From Tridacna crocea (lineage: Eukaryota > Mollusca > Bivalvia > Cardiida > Cardiidae): DNA of 64,000 nucleotides. This document shows, piece by piece, positions 35,701 through 50,294 of this stretch; positions within the stretch are counted from its first letter, which is position 1, and the number at the start of each line of letters is the position of its first letter. Under the pieces are notes generated by a model that saw only the letters and a program-made list of their open reading frames with translations, searched no databases and was not told the origin of the DNA. Position numbers and translations under genes: made by a program. Location of the stretch: contig OX031058.1 of the NCBI GenBank assembly GCA_943736015.1, forward strand, positions 15,153,001 through 15,217,000. The letters are read 5' to 3'.

Positions 35701-38700
35701 GATTCGGTAAAACTTCCGAAATACATGAATACGTGAACTGTCGCCGTGATATGACTGAAATGATATTGAAAGCGGCGTAAAACACCACCCAATCAATCAA
35801 ATATTATTTTTTCAAGAACCATGATCCTGCTATATAAAAGAAATGAAACATTTAAGTCGACATTACAAAAATCCAGTTTTTTCCTATTTCAAAAGGTTTT
35901 TTTTTGGGGGGGGGGGATATTTAGACATTTGCGTAAAGTGTCGTCTCGGATCAGCCTGCGCGATCAGCGCAGGCTGATCCGAGACGGTACTTTACGACTA
36001 TAATAGATTATGTAATACAGTAGACAAGTTTATGCAAAACAGAAAAATTACATAGAAACGAAAAGTTTAGCCTGTGCGGACTGCGCATGCGCAGGCTGAT
36101 CCGAGACGACACTACGCACATGTCCGAATGCCCCTTTCTACGAGTGTTTAAAGCCATACAGGAATGCAAAACACGGGAGGGGAAAGCAAAAACAAGATTT
36201 TTCTTTCTTCTCACTCGTGATGAAATTTACTCCATGCTTGACTGACAGTTTACGTGTGTGAACCGTGAGAAAGTATGTATTTCGTCTTTTTATTCAACCT
36301 TGCGCAAACAGTACTGAGTTTAAACGACCCCAAAGACGAAGGTTTTTTTTTTTTTAAATTATGAGAAAGAGTTAAAATACTGATAAACCGCATTTTTTCT
36401 ATTTCCTGACTATGTTTGTTGCCCCTTTAAAAACATATTTCGATACGTAGGTCATAACTAACTAGATGCATGTACATCACTTTGAATTCGGACCAGTCGA
36501 AGATGATGTCTGTTTGGTCGATGGTTAATTATTTACATCCCAAAGTAAATGAAAACCAATAACGTTATTCCAGGGGTCAAATACACATTGTTACATTGCC
36601 CTCTCAAATTTTTTCAACCAAACTATCTCTAAAAAAAATCGAACAGTGCAGATCAAGATCAGGCTGCACGTTCTGTGCAGTCTGATCTTAATCTATACTG
36701 TCCGCAAAACCTTTTGTTTGGTAAAAATTTATCCAGCGTATATCTGATAGGAGAGTAAGGCGACATCTCAATAAAAAAAAAATACAATAAAAAAATGGCC
36801 TCTTATTTCAGCCTTTGATCGGCATTAAGGAACTCTTAGCCAATGTGAGGAAGATTTTATTAACCCATTACCACACAATCCCTTCTTTTGACGACCCTGA
36901 GAAAGAAGCCTTTAAAAACAATTGTGGGAAAAGGAGAAAATGCTGGTAACCAGCATTTTCTCCTTTTCCCACAATGTTTTCTACCCTTCACAAAACAAAT
37001 TTCAAATTTTCAGTCACTTTCTATTTTGTCGTCTGGAAATGCTTTCGATTTAGACAACCTAAAATATTATCGTTTGGTAATGAATTAAACAGTCTGTAAG
37101 CAAGATAATGCGTGTAAAAAGTGTTGGAGAACTTACTTCAATATATCAAGTAAGACCGAAACGTTTAAACTGAAAGAACAACCTGAAAGGCTGAAGTAGA
37201 AGAGTGTACGACGTATGAACGACTTATCCCGGGCCACTTGATAGTTTTGGTTCGATTCCCACGGATCTACAATTACTTATACATGTATTCAGTCTTTTGG
37301 TGAGAACTTAAACCTAGGTCTCGGGTAACGATGCTATACACCAAGCACTTTTAAAGAACAATGTGTAATGTTAGGTTTGGTTTTGTCCTGAATCTTGCAC
37401 TATCCCCAAGAGACAGCCTACTGGTGGTGTCGCCCATAATGGGCAACCAGTGAGGACGATAGATAAAGGAAAACCGATCAAATTTCTATTGAAATAATAA
37501 ATGTCTATATGTCTGTCTTGGGTGCCACAGCTTTAAGCATTTGCAATATTTACCAGGTTTTGACTTTTTTTGTTCTCTGTTGCGACCCACTGCTCCTGAT
37601 GTGTGCACTATGTAAATATAGCGTTTCGTTTTGCTGAAAAGTCTTGATTATGGGCATAAATAAGCATTAAATCTCCTAGGATACTGTTATGCAAACGACA
37701 AAGGTGTGTTCCCTTGGGAGCTGCGTAGACTAGGATAAAACTGCATTTGGGAATAAAGGGGTGTAACAAAAAGTCACAAAATCTACAAAAATGTTTGTCA
37801 GTCAATGAAACGAACGTAAAATCAGATAAGACCTGCAAGGTGTAATTAAACATTTTAATTGATACAAGGCATGGTTCGAATGTAATTTAAAACCCTTCTT
37901 TTTCGCAAACACTTAAGTATTGAGAAAAATTTATAAAAAAACATCGTGGGAAAAGGAGAAAATGCTGGTTACCAGCATTTTCTCCTTTTCCCACAATGTT
38001 TTTCCATTCTTTCAAAAGAAAAAAATCCTATCATCTGAGTATGATTTTGTTTGCCTCCAAAAAGCAGGCCCACGATGATGACCGAATTTCAGATTTCGTT
38101 GTCTGATTAAGTGTTGTAAAAGAAAAGACAAGCTGACTATTATTACATTGAAGTAGAATGTGTCTCCAATTTTACCTTGGCAAACAATGCAAAAAGACAC
38201 CTCCAGTAGTTCAATTTTGGGAAGGACCCCCAGAGGACGAACCCTTTTCTTCCAATCTAGATATTTAACCCTTTTCCCCTATATATGGAGTGCAACACGC
38301 GAAAAGGGTCATTCGGACATCTGCGTAAAGTGTCGTCTCGGATCAGCCTGCGCAGTCCGCGCAGGCTAATCCGAGACGGCACTTTACGACTACATTAGAT
38401 TTTGTCCTTCAGTAGACATGTGCAAAACAGAAAATTGCATCAAAACGGAAAGTGTTGTCTCGGATTAGCCTGCGCGGACTGCGCAGGCTGATCCGAGACG
38501 ACACTTTACGCAAATGTCCGAATGCCCCTTTTCATGTGTTGCAAGCCATATAATGTAGTTTCGGTTCCTTTCTACCTTGAGCAGATTGTTATGAAGCCGT
38601 TAAAAAACACACATGTACTTTAACGACTCTGTAAAAGACTGAGTTTGAAAACATTTTGAAATTTTTGAAAGCAGAGAAAATGTTGGATTAGCATTAGCAT

Positions 38701-41700
38701 TTTCACCTTTCCCCACAATAGTTCATGCCATTAAAACTTTCAATTTGTCAGCTGCAAATGCTTTGAACGTGTAAGTGTAAATTCTGTCGTTTGGTAGAAC
38801 GTAAAAGAAAAAAGAAGAAACGATAACATCTAGACATTTTCTGTAAATGCACATCTCTGCATGTGGCGCTATGATTGTTTGGGTGATTTACTAGTATTAA
38901 TATCCAATCTAAGTTCAATTCTATTAGTATTACGAATCTATTTGCAAACCAGTTCAAAAATTTTAAGTCACGTGGTACTACTGTGGGAAAAGATTGAAGT
39001 CAGATAAGGCATTCTTGAAGGCATTCTTTTATGCAAAAAAGAATTCAGCGTAGGGAGTGTAAAGAAGTCTTACAAATCTTTGAAATGTTTGTGTATTTTG
39101 TATCTGAAATAAAAAGAACTATATATTCGACTGAAGCCTTTGTTAAATTGTGTTTGCTTAATTACAAATTAATCAAAATTTGTCAGCAAAAATGCGACGT
39201 AGGAGAGCTAGAGCTAAATGAGATTGGTTTATTAATGTTTTATCAACCCTTGTTCTGAAGAAAAATGCATGTACAAATCATTTTGATTTCAAATCTGAAT
39301 TCGTTTTTCTCATGGTATTTGACAGGAAAGAGTAAGCTTTAGAGTAAAATGATCTTGATTTACACTATCCGTGTAAGTGACCATCAAGTTATTCCCGTGT
39401 TCTTCAATAGTAAAATAACAGACATAAATGTCAAAGATGGGCGAACGTGAGAAAATCAGCTTGAAATTTTACAGAAAGTGAAATACCAGAACAATTATAG
39501 TATGTCATCACAAAATGCGACCGTTTGCATGATTTCTTGCCATAATCCAAAATTTTGATTGTCGGGCTTTGATCAGATAACACAAGGTGATGGTCATTTA
39601 ATTGTAATCCGCTATATCAGATAATATGCATGTATTGATCGACAGTCAAACCTGCAGGTATCGAAAGATTACTCTATTTTCTGATTTCTTCATTCCTGAG
39701 GGGAAAAATCTGTAGTATATAATCTACTTCGGATTTAGATTTAAAGAAAAAACGAGAAGCTTCAAATGACTGGCAAAAAATGCCTGCAAATCAGAATCTA
39801 TAATTAGGATCTAACATACACCAATGCATGAGTTAATTGACTGTCATAATGCATACCGAGTCACGATCTTAAAACCAACTGTAGCGAAAAATGCATAGCT
39901 CAGATGACTAACAAAATGCATCACTAAAAATAAACTGGCGAAACTCGAGAGAAAAAACACGGTGACTTGTGGGCCATTGAAGCAGAGATGAAAAAAACGG
40001 TTCAATGTCAACACGGTACAAAACTATAAAGTCTCCCAACGTAAACTTGATATAGCTACCTAAACCTTCACTTAAAACTCCGGTGTTTAATGTCCTTAGA
40101 GAGGAAGGCTTTTGAAAACATTGTTGGTCAAGGAGAAAATGCTGGTAACCAGCATTTTCTCCTTTGCCCACAATATTTTCTACCTAACAAAGACAAATAT
40201 CATCACATTTCATTTTCCTTCTACAAATGCTTTCAACAGTGAGGAGTTGAACATTTCGTCTTTTGGTGAAGAACGATAAACGGTGACATTGTCTTCTGAA
40301 GTCGACTATGCTCTTACCCTTCCTTTTACCATGCATGTCTGTTCAGACACCAACACGAAGAAGATTGCCACAAATTAGTGGGAAAACATCGTATCACACA
40401 CACACTTGCTCGTTTTCAAACAACGTTGTACATAGGATACAGATATTTCTTATCTTCGAATATTTTTTTAACATTTCATTTACTCGTTAATCGTTTCTCT
40501 AATATGAGCCTGGTTGGGGATGAACCCATACCTAACATTGTAAATGGAGGTCAAGCAAATGCGGTCCTGCCGTTTACAGCTGTCAGAAACTTTGTAGGCA
40601 AAAGAGCAAACGCCTGTAAAAGGCGACCGCTTGTTTAAAGAACTAATGAACAATTCCTACGCAAAACGCGTAGATAGTGCGCCCACAAGGTAAAGTTATT
40701 ACTACGTCAAATGGCGGCAGTCTTGCTGAACCTGATACATTGTTGACGCGCCAGCCAGGTTACAGCAAGATAGTGTTGCCTACGTAATAAGGATGTTGCA
40801 TGCAAGCTTTGTACTTAAAGCTGGTGTCAAGTTGTATTTGTTTCATATCCGTTTGTACGGACGAAAAAGGTAAAACAGGGGCTTTATGTCTACTTTCTTC
40901 GAAAAATATATTTCACAAAGAGTCTCTGTTACAGTACGTGAGTAATATATATCTACGATTTAGGACGAGTGGCTGCGACTGCGTAGGAGTTATATATGCG
41001 CATCCGAGTGCAAGGTCAAAGTTCTATGTCGTAGATTTGACCAATGAACAGAATACAGATAGATTTCACAGCCAATGATATTGTTAGACTGAAAAATTAA
41101 AATTGTAGTCGAATCAACCTACGAATGATTCTCGAAAACGTTTCCCTGATGGGATTTCTTTACAAACCGACGCAATTTTCGGTTAACCCATTACCACACA
41201 ATCCCTACTTTTGACGCCCCTGAGAAAGAAGCCTTTTGAAAACACTGTGGGAAAAGGAGAAAATGCTGGTAACCAGCATTTTCTCCTTTTCCCACAGTGT
41301 TTTCTACCCTTCCCAGAACAAATTTCAATTTTTCAGTCACCTTTATTTTGTTGTCTGCAAATGCTTTCAATTTGAACCACTCTAAAATTTTCTCGTGTGG
41401 TAAAGAGTTAAAGGGGGAAAGTACTGTGAGAAATCAGCGGCCACTGTTCAAGAACCATTAATTTTGATGTTTCCCTTTAGACTCAGAAATCTTTTTGTAT
41501 AGGGCTTAAAGGGCGTTCTGATAAGAACTAGTAACTCAAAAGTCAAATGCCTACCTGGCCAGCGGTGTCACAGAGCTGCAACCGGATTGGTCTTTCGTCA
41601 ACCGTCACCACAACTGCAAAGACAAGAAAAACTTTTATTACTGTATCATTTATTTAGTGTGTTATCGAGCTACAAACATTCTAAGCCATGCAAGAGATAC

Positions 41701-44700
41701 TTCTCGTCTCAAGTAACAACTGAAATGACATTCTGTAACGTTTTGACTTTTTAGAAGTCCAAATAGGAAGGTTCCTTCTTTTGGTTGGTTTGTTGATTGA
41801 TTGGTTGCCGGTTGGTTGATTCGTTCACCGAACGATTCCCACAATCTTTTCAGTCTTTAAAAGAAAACCCCCAATATGTGAGTTTTACTACTAAGTGAAG
41901 GCAAAACGTTTCAGTTAAAAAAATCTCAGAATAGTCGTATAGCAATCCTTGTCCTACTCAACTCAACAAGTTGAGCGAATTTTTCAAGGAAATAGTAAAA
42001 AAAAGAAAAACAGAAAAAAATCATCTTAAACTAACTTTAAGGAGATAAGGAGAAAATAACTCCTTATCGGACAGCGTAGATCAAAAATCAGACTGCACGT
42101 TCTGTGCAGTCTGATCTTGATCTACGCTGTTCGCAAAAGGTCAGTGAGTCGCGCTTAGTAATCCAAGCATTGATAGGATAGTAATATCTGCGATATGAAC
42201 TCGAACAAACAGGGTTTTTCCATACATGTATACAGTATTTCATGACATATCCATTGCGGGGAAAAGGCCCCGAAAAATAGATGAGATAAGACACTATCTA
42301 GATGTGGTTATTTTATAAACATGCATGGAAAAACCTTTTTAACTCTTTACCAGACGACAAAATTTTAGACCAGTAATAATTGAAAGCACTTGCAGACGAC
42401 AAAATAATCGTAACTCAAAAATTGAAATTCGTTTCCAGCTGGGTAGAAAACATTGTTGGAAAAAGAGAAAATGCTGGCTACAAGCATTTTCTCCTTTTCC
42501 CACAATGTTTTCAATTGGCCCCTATGTTGGGTCGTAAAAACCAGGGATTGTTTGGTAAAGGGTTAACTCTTTCCTTTGACAGCCCCAATTTTTACAACGT
42601 AGTTGCAGCCAATAAATCAAAAGTGGCTTAAATATTTTAGACTGTTTATGCAAGGAGAAAAAAGATTGTTGGAAAATGAAACGCTTGTTATCAGGCTTTT
42701 TCTTCTATTTATACACACTTTTTTTTTCAAAACATTATTATTTACCATTTAACTCTCGGCTTTGTGGGATGTTTGTTTTCAATACCTTTATTACAATATA
42801 ACATATGATAAAATTAAAGCAAATGCAGATGACAAATTTAATATGGCTCACATGGTGGAAATAGTATCTGATACAGCAGAAAACATAGTGGGAAAAGGAG
42901 AAAATGCTGGTTACCAGCATTTTCTCCTTTTCCTACAATGTTTTCTAAAGGTCTCTAGTTCTTGGGATCGTTAAAATTTTGGAATGTGTGAAGAGTTAAA
43001 ACGAAACCGAAAGACAAAAGAATATTTCATCTCATTTTTCACTGTCAAACACGTTTCTAATGACATGACGTAACCACATCAAATGATTTCGTATCCGGCT
43101 TGTTTTCTCTTTACCAAACGATAAAATTTCAGATATGTTCAAATTGAAAGCTCTTGCAGACGACAAATTAAATATGGTTCAAACAATGGAATTTGTATAT
43201 GAAATGGTAGATAACATTGTGGTAAAAGTGAGAAAAAGCTGACTACAAGCATTTCTCCTTTTTCAACGATGTTTTCAAAGGCTTTCGTTCTTGAGGTGTT
43301 TTGGAAAAAAAGTTCACGTAAGACTTCATCCATTTTATTGATAATTTCAATGTTTCACGCTTCAAGAAATTAACAAGATCTGAATTGAATTGTGACGATA
43401 AGCTAAGGTTATTGGCTTGAAATTGAATGTTGCATCTCTAAAATTATTTTCTGAAGTCGAGATAAATCCGAGATAAAAATCTATCTGGCGCACAGCAGAA
43501 ATATTTGCCTTTTAAACTCAAGCATTCAAAATCGTAGGTTTACTTCAAAAACCTCGTAACAAGCTGTAGTTACGAGGTTTTTGAAGTAAACCGACGAAAT
43601 GTTTTCGGCAAAAATTGGGATTAATACATTTCTGTGAAGTATTTTACCAAGCAAGTGAATACGTACAAATGAATCTGTGAAATCCATTTTCTCTGACAAC
43701 GGATTAAATCCTGGTGTAGAGTGAGTCTTTAACAAGCAGAAAATTAACAAATAGCCAACGTTTCAACCCATGTTAACCTGCGTGGACTTAACTCATTTTT
43801 TTTCCTGCAGATGTATAAAAACCCCATTTCACAGAGCATGGACCATACTTCTTTCATCCTAAGATCCAAGATGACAAAATCAAAATTTAACCTTTGGCTG
43901 AGACAACATGTCTAAACTCATTAGAAGACTAGGCTTAGGATTAGACAGTGAAACTGTTAAAACATTACGGTCCCAAGTCGGATCGTTGTCTATTTGAACA
44001 ACTGCTCTAAAATGGAGATTTTCCTCGTATTTCCCAATCTGTTAAAACCCATTACCATACAATTCCTTCATTTGACGACCCCGAGAAAGAAGCCTTCAGA
44101 AAACATTGTGGGAAAAGGGGAAAATGCTTGTAACCAGCACTTTCTCCTTTTCACACAATCTTTTCTACTCTTCACAAAGCAAATTTCAAATTTTCAGTCA
44201 CTTTTATTTTGTCGTCTGCAAATGCTTTCGATTTGGACAAACCTAAAATATTGTCGTTTGGTAATGATTTAACCCTTATTCTGCTGTAAAAGTGAAACGT
44301 ACGTACAACAGTAAAACATAAATGAAACTTTCAAGCCTACAATAAAAAATATTCCAAATTCTGCTATTTCAGGGGACTTTTGGTGGAAAGATATCACCTA
44401 ATCGGACAGTGTATATACAAGATCAGACTGCACGTTCTGTGCAGTCTGATCTTGTATCTACACTGTCCGCAAAAGGTCAGCAAGTCGCGCTTAGTATAGC
44501 CTTCAGGTCTACAAGTATTATTTCTTGACTTTAATGGCGGATACTCAATCAACATCTTTATCGTAAGAATGGTCCAAACAACACAACATAATCACAAGTG
44601 GTTTCCGTCACAAACATGTGATTCTTACATGTGATAGCTTATCTGAATGTTGCAAGAGGCGTTTGTTAAGATTTCTTTCCGGATATGTTTTCTTTTCTTC

Positions 44701-47700
44701 ATCTTTCGTTACCTCAAGATAATTTTCTTATAAATGCCAATAAAGCATACACTTCATCTCTCTCTCTGTCTCTCTGTCTGTCTGTCTCTCTCTCGGTCTC
44801 TGTTTCTGTCTGTCTCTCTGTCTCAGAGACTCAGACTCTCTGTCTCTGTCTCTCTCTCTCTGTCTCTCTCTCTCTCTCTGTCTCTCTATCTCTCTTCTTC
44901 TTCTTCTTCTCCGTCTTCTTCTTCTACAAAATTTAGTCATGGCAATAATTGCAACCCATTTTAGTCAGCGTTGACAGGGCAGGTTAGGAATGTTCGATAC
45001 TTTATTACATACATATATCACATCTCTATCACAGACCAAAGTTCTTTTACCCTTTACCGAACGATCCCTGCTTTTTACGACTCTGGAAAAGATGTATTTG
45101 GAAAATATTGTTGGAAAAGGAGAAAATGCTGGTAACCAGCATTTTCTCCTTTTCCCAAAATGTTTTCTGTCCTATCAGAGGGGTGTTCAGTTCTATTCTG
45201 TTCAGTTAACAGTGCACAAAACTTGCACCCATGAAACAGTTTATCATTTCACCCCCGCAGTCAAATAATAGATGGTCATCATTTAGTAAGTCTAATTAAA
45301 ACCTGTCAAATGACCATATTTGGGCATATGGTTGGGTTTTCGGGAGGGAGAAATGACTATGATTCGGGATGGTGTTCACAAAATCCGGTAGCGAGAGACA
45401 AAGACAGGTCGTTAATTTCTGGGGTCGAGTAATCACAGTTACTGAACGACATGGTCTTCATATGTAATTGAGCCATGCTATATGAAAAGGGGGCTTAATG
45501 CATCTGTGAAAGGTATCCACCCAGTTCAGCCTGTGCAATTTGTGCAAGCTGGCTTGAGCCGGGACTTTCGCTATTGGACAATTTTCGTCATGCTCAAGGA
45601 CCAGCTCTGGTAAACAGAAAATAATGATCATACAAGGTCAAGAAAACGTAGTGGCAGACTGAGAAATCTGCAGATGAAACCCCGCCGAAGCACTTGTTTG
45701 ATGCTGTTGAAAAGCTTTTATCTGATAATATTTAGAAACAATGGCGAACCATTATCGCCGTCAGTGTTTATGACTTTGAAATAAGGACGGCCATTACGTT
45801 ACGTCAGCGTTAATGATCTTGCGTATAGATAATGGCTGAATATGTATGCACTAGTTGACCTTTGGCCTGTTTGATCATAATAAAATCATAGAAGATACTC
45901 AGCTGTCTATGTGGAGAATGCTCAGCCATTGTTTGTTTTAGTGTTTAAGTTTGATTTCAACAATTCCACTGAACGTTTTTGATGCTGGTCACCAGCATCG
46001 TCTCCTTTTTCCCTCAACGTTTTCAAAAGGCTTTCCCAGGGTCGTCTAAGATCGGGATTGTGTGGTAATGGATGTATTTTTTAATCAATAATTATGTGAC
46101 GATTTGTATCAGATAATGCATCAAAGAGATGCATTTAGGGTCCATTTTACGAAAGCGTGGCTCAAATACATGATAACTCTTTACCCAATAAGGCATTTCT
46201 ATGACATCTGTAATGGACCCTAAATAACAGCAAGGGTGAAGCTGTTTCTTATGTGTAAATGACATCTTTTGATAGCATAGAAAACATTGTGAAAATAGGT
46301 GAAATCGCTCGTCACGAGCAATTTCACCTTTTGCCACAATGTTTTCCAAAGGTTCCTACAAGCAATGTGTAGAAATGAGTATCTATGGAGTACAGAGTTA
46401 AGGAAAGGAATACTTACATGTCTGTTACACTGTATAATGAAAGCACTCAAGGCAAAGAGATATGTAATATAGAAATCCCCATTTTCTCGCAATATTTTCA
46501 AAGTTTGTCTACTGTATAGCGAAGAAAAAAAAGCAATCGTTAAATAGAAGACGTTTCTTTTTAGAAGCAGTATTTTGTCCATCGAAATAATGTCTATGTC
46601 GGTTTATTAATCGGCAAGTTCAATTTTATGATAATTGAAAATTCTTACATCTCAGTACTAGAGATGGAAAGGCAAACAAGAGAAAAGACGAAAGACCGGA
46701 AGGGCCGAAACATTCCCCGGTTACCAAGGAATGTTGGGAAGGGAATGTTGTACAACCATGTAATCTATCCGTCTGTGACGGTGACAGTTGTGCAGTGGTA
46801 AGATTACAAGTGGTGGATTGCGCAATGTAAATATTAGATAAATTTCATTAAACACTTTACCGAAAGACAAAACTTTAGACTTGTCCAAAATGGCAGCATT
46901 TGGAGACACTACATAAATTCAACTCAAATAACGGAATTTGTCTTTTAGAGTTTTAAAACATTGTAGAAAAAGGAGAAAATGCTGGCTACCAGCATTTTCT
47001 CCTTTTTCTGCAATGTTTTCAAAAACTCTTTTTTTTACAGTTCGCTAAAATACGAGTAAGGGTTGCACTTCATATGTGTCGTCTGGCGACGACCCGCGCT
47101 TTTCTCTATGATAAGAACCTTGTTGGACTTCACATATAATAACACTGTTCATGCCAAACTTGTAAATTTTACAATCTCGTTCACACATAACATTTAGCAA
47201 ACCATTATAACCGTCTTGCATCGTTACAAGCATAGACTCCTTTCGGCACAATGTTTTCTCATTGCAACTCATGTTTTAACACTTTACCATACAATGACGA
47301 CTTTCAACGACGCTGAAGAAGAAGCCTTTAGAAAACATTGTTAGAAAAGGAGAAAATGCTGGTAACAAGCATTTTCTCCTTTTCCAACAAAGTTTTCTAC
47401 TCTATCAAAAAATAAATGCTTCGTTTGATCCACTTTGAAATTATCATCTGCAAATACTTTGAATTTGAATAGGTATGACGTGTGGTTATGGATTTAGACA
47501 TCTATAGATTTCATTCATATCTGCATTTACGGTAGGGTCTGATCTTTACTTAACCCTTTACTCTACAGATACTCATTTCTACGCACTGCTTGTAGGAGCC
47601 TTTGGAAAACATTGTGGCAAAAGGTGAAACTGCTCGTTACGAGCACTTTCACCTTTTGTCACATTGTTTTCTATGCTACCAAAAGGTGTCATATACACAT

Positions 47701-50250
47701 AAGAAACAGCTTCATCCTTGCTGTTATTTAGGGTCAATAAGGGATACCATAGAAATGCCCTATGGGGTAAAGGGTTAAATATGAATTACATAATAACAGT
47801 AAAGGGAAAGCTTGATTCCAAAATAATGGTTCGAATTATACGAGGTTGACGTTTTTCAATGTGTAGGCTCGAGTTATTATCATCTAATATATAACTTTCT
47901 TTATGGTTCCGAAATAATATGTGGTAGCGTCAGCAACCTGGATAAACAGGGATTGACGTTTTAGTATGCAGTGGCCGTTTTCTTCAATGGTTCTAATTTG
48001 CATTTTATGTGTAATTCCATATTTAGAAAATACCACAAGATATCATTGGCTTAATCATTTTCGGTCTAGCCAATAAGAACATAGTTACGACAAATTTAAA
48101 TTACGTCATTCTGAGAAGCTAAGCTAAGAATGTGTCGTGACAACGCGGCCGAGGGAATTGCGACATCACGTAAAACTTTCAAAGGAATCAGCAAAATGGG
48201 GGCAATTTGCTTGAAAACTGTAAGCCTAAAACATTTTATTACCAAGGGTGTACTTTTATGAGATCTTAAATGTCTATTTGCGGTTTCGGTTTTGAACGCA
48301 GACGAAAATTTAAATTCAAACACGCTTTATTTGTAATCATGATTCATGAGTTTACAGGTAATCTATTTTGCTCATGCTTTCAAGTTTTTTTTTCAACTCA
48401 TTATTCCCCATATCTGGGAGTGTTTGTCTCGTTCTGTCACTGTGTTTATTTTTCAGCAGACGAAATCTTTTTTCGTCTGCCTATTATCATCGTTTTATCA
48501 TCTCTGAAAACTGAATCGTGAGTCATGATGATAAACTTAACTATCTCTTAGTTGAAGTTCAACATAATACGTCATGTGACACTCATAATGCAATTTTTAA
48601 CTCTTTACCAGACGACAAAATTTTTGACTTATCCAAATCGATAGCACTAGCAGACGATAAGATTAATGCAACCCAAAAACTGTCTTGGGAAGGGTAGAAA
48701 GCATTGTTGGAAAAGGAGAAAATGCTGGTTACCAGCATTTTCTCCTTTTTCAACAATGTTTTCAAAAGGCTTCTTTCTTAGGGTCGTAAAAACCAGGGAT
48801 TGTTTGGGAAATGACTAAGTCTTTACCAGACGACAAAATTTAATTCTCGGGAAACGAAGCGAGACTTGTTGAACTTCTGCGGACTGTGTAGATCAAGATC
48901 AGACTGCACAGAACGCGCAGTCTGATCTTGGATCTACATTGTCCAAAAAGAAGAAATTTTTAACCCAAATACTAACTTTGAAACAGTCTAATTCAGGTTT
49001 TTATCATCAGCTAGAAAGTTTCTTTTCAAATTATATACCTGGTTAACTCGCTACCAAACGACACTATTTTAGGTTTGTCCAAACTGAAAGCATAAACAGA
49101 CGAAAAAATAAAAGTGACTAAAATTTTGAAATTCATTTTGTGAAGAGTAGAAAACATTGTGGGAAAAGGAGAAAATACTGGTTACCAGCATTTTCCCCTT
49201 TTCTCACAATGTTTTCTAAAGGCTTCTTTCTAAGGGTCGTTAAAAGTAGGGATTGTGTAGTAATTGGTTAAATGACATTGTTGAACGGTAAGAACAAAGA
49301 TCAGGCTGCACCGTCTGAGCAGTCGGAGCTTCATCTACGTACTCTCTCCACCATGTCATCCTAAATTTTTAACATAGCAAACCGAAAGGACATGTGTGTT
49401 CGAAACATCTCTCCAGTACATGTTTTTTGAGGTCATGTAAAAAAAGAAACGTTTCATACATGCTGTTTCTGATATACTTTATCTACAAATTTCTTGTGAG
49501 AATACGAAAACTTAGGTTCTAGCAAAACTGCTGATAAGCCCGTTCCCGCTGCGGAGAACCTGTTACATCGTTAGTTGTGGTATCAACATAAGAGAGTAAA
49601 TATTTACTGACAGATACAACATTTGGACGAGAGTCAAAAGCCCTCTACTATAACGGTGAATATTATAACAATATTAGTTGTGGCATCAGACTGGGCGTAA
49701 ATATTTTTGTCTTTGCCCCGCCCTGGTGGCTCAGAGGGGAGCGTGTCGGACTCGTGACCTGGTGGTTGTGAGTTCGATACCAGGTTGAGGCGACTTTCCG
49801 GCGTATTTTCGCCTCTCACCTCTGCTGAAGCATATGAGAAAAGTAGTCGGTGGCTTTGGAAAGAAAGTTGTGTTAGATCTGGTGTGAGAAAGCCAGGAAA
49901 CACAAGTGCGGACCGCCATGATATTACTTTAGCTGTTACAATGGCATTAAACCCCAATACAACCAGCAATTTGGTCTTTCATATACAAATTAGCAGTGCT
50001 CTAGTGGAGAATATTAATATTTTTCCATTCTGAAATCAAAATCACTCCCTGTCTCTGGAGCTCTGCTGAGTGGGTTATATTGTCGTATATAGGTGAACTA
50101 TTCTTTATTGCCCGTCACTTATTGCATGACTGTTACGTCCCTCTGACCTCTTTCTGACACACGGGCCCTGTAATTACGTCACGATGTCATAGTATTAAAA
50201 CTGTCAAAGTTTATGACGGCTTGTATTAGTAGGTTTTGGATGGGGAAAAT

Positions 50251-50294
<44 letters not shown>

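Larger units (their letters stand above)
16591..41554 (-). other. RHOU: RhoU intron 2 (24,964 bp)
   Basis: The intron is bounded by gtaggc at the exon 2 donor and ctcttttcag before exon 3. No second gene was seen on either strand. Its contents are family A, B and F hairpin elements, all the well-preserved family E foldback elements, three of the five family C elements, family D elements and two SINE-related sequences. It splits exon 2 from exon 3 exactly after DTAGQ. Confidence 0.9.

Noticed and set aside
38160-38369. Recurrent peptide ending [17 protein letters not shown], also at 8650-8943 and 23968-24231
   Set aside because: Produced wherever a family C palindrome is translated in this phase; repeat shadow, not a protein family.
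44685-44964. Overlapping Ser/Leu- and Arg-rich frames
   Set aside because: Translations of a CT/GTCT microsatellite in several phases.
49713-49790. tRNA gene
   Set aside because: A and B boxes are present but no complete cloverleaf and the sequence continues into a SINE body with a conserved 3' domain.
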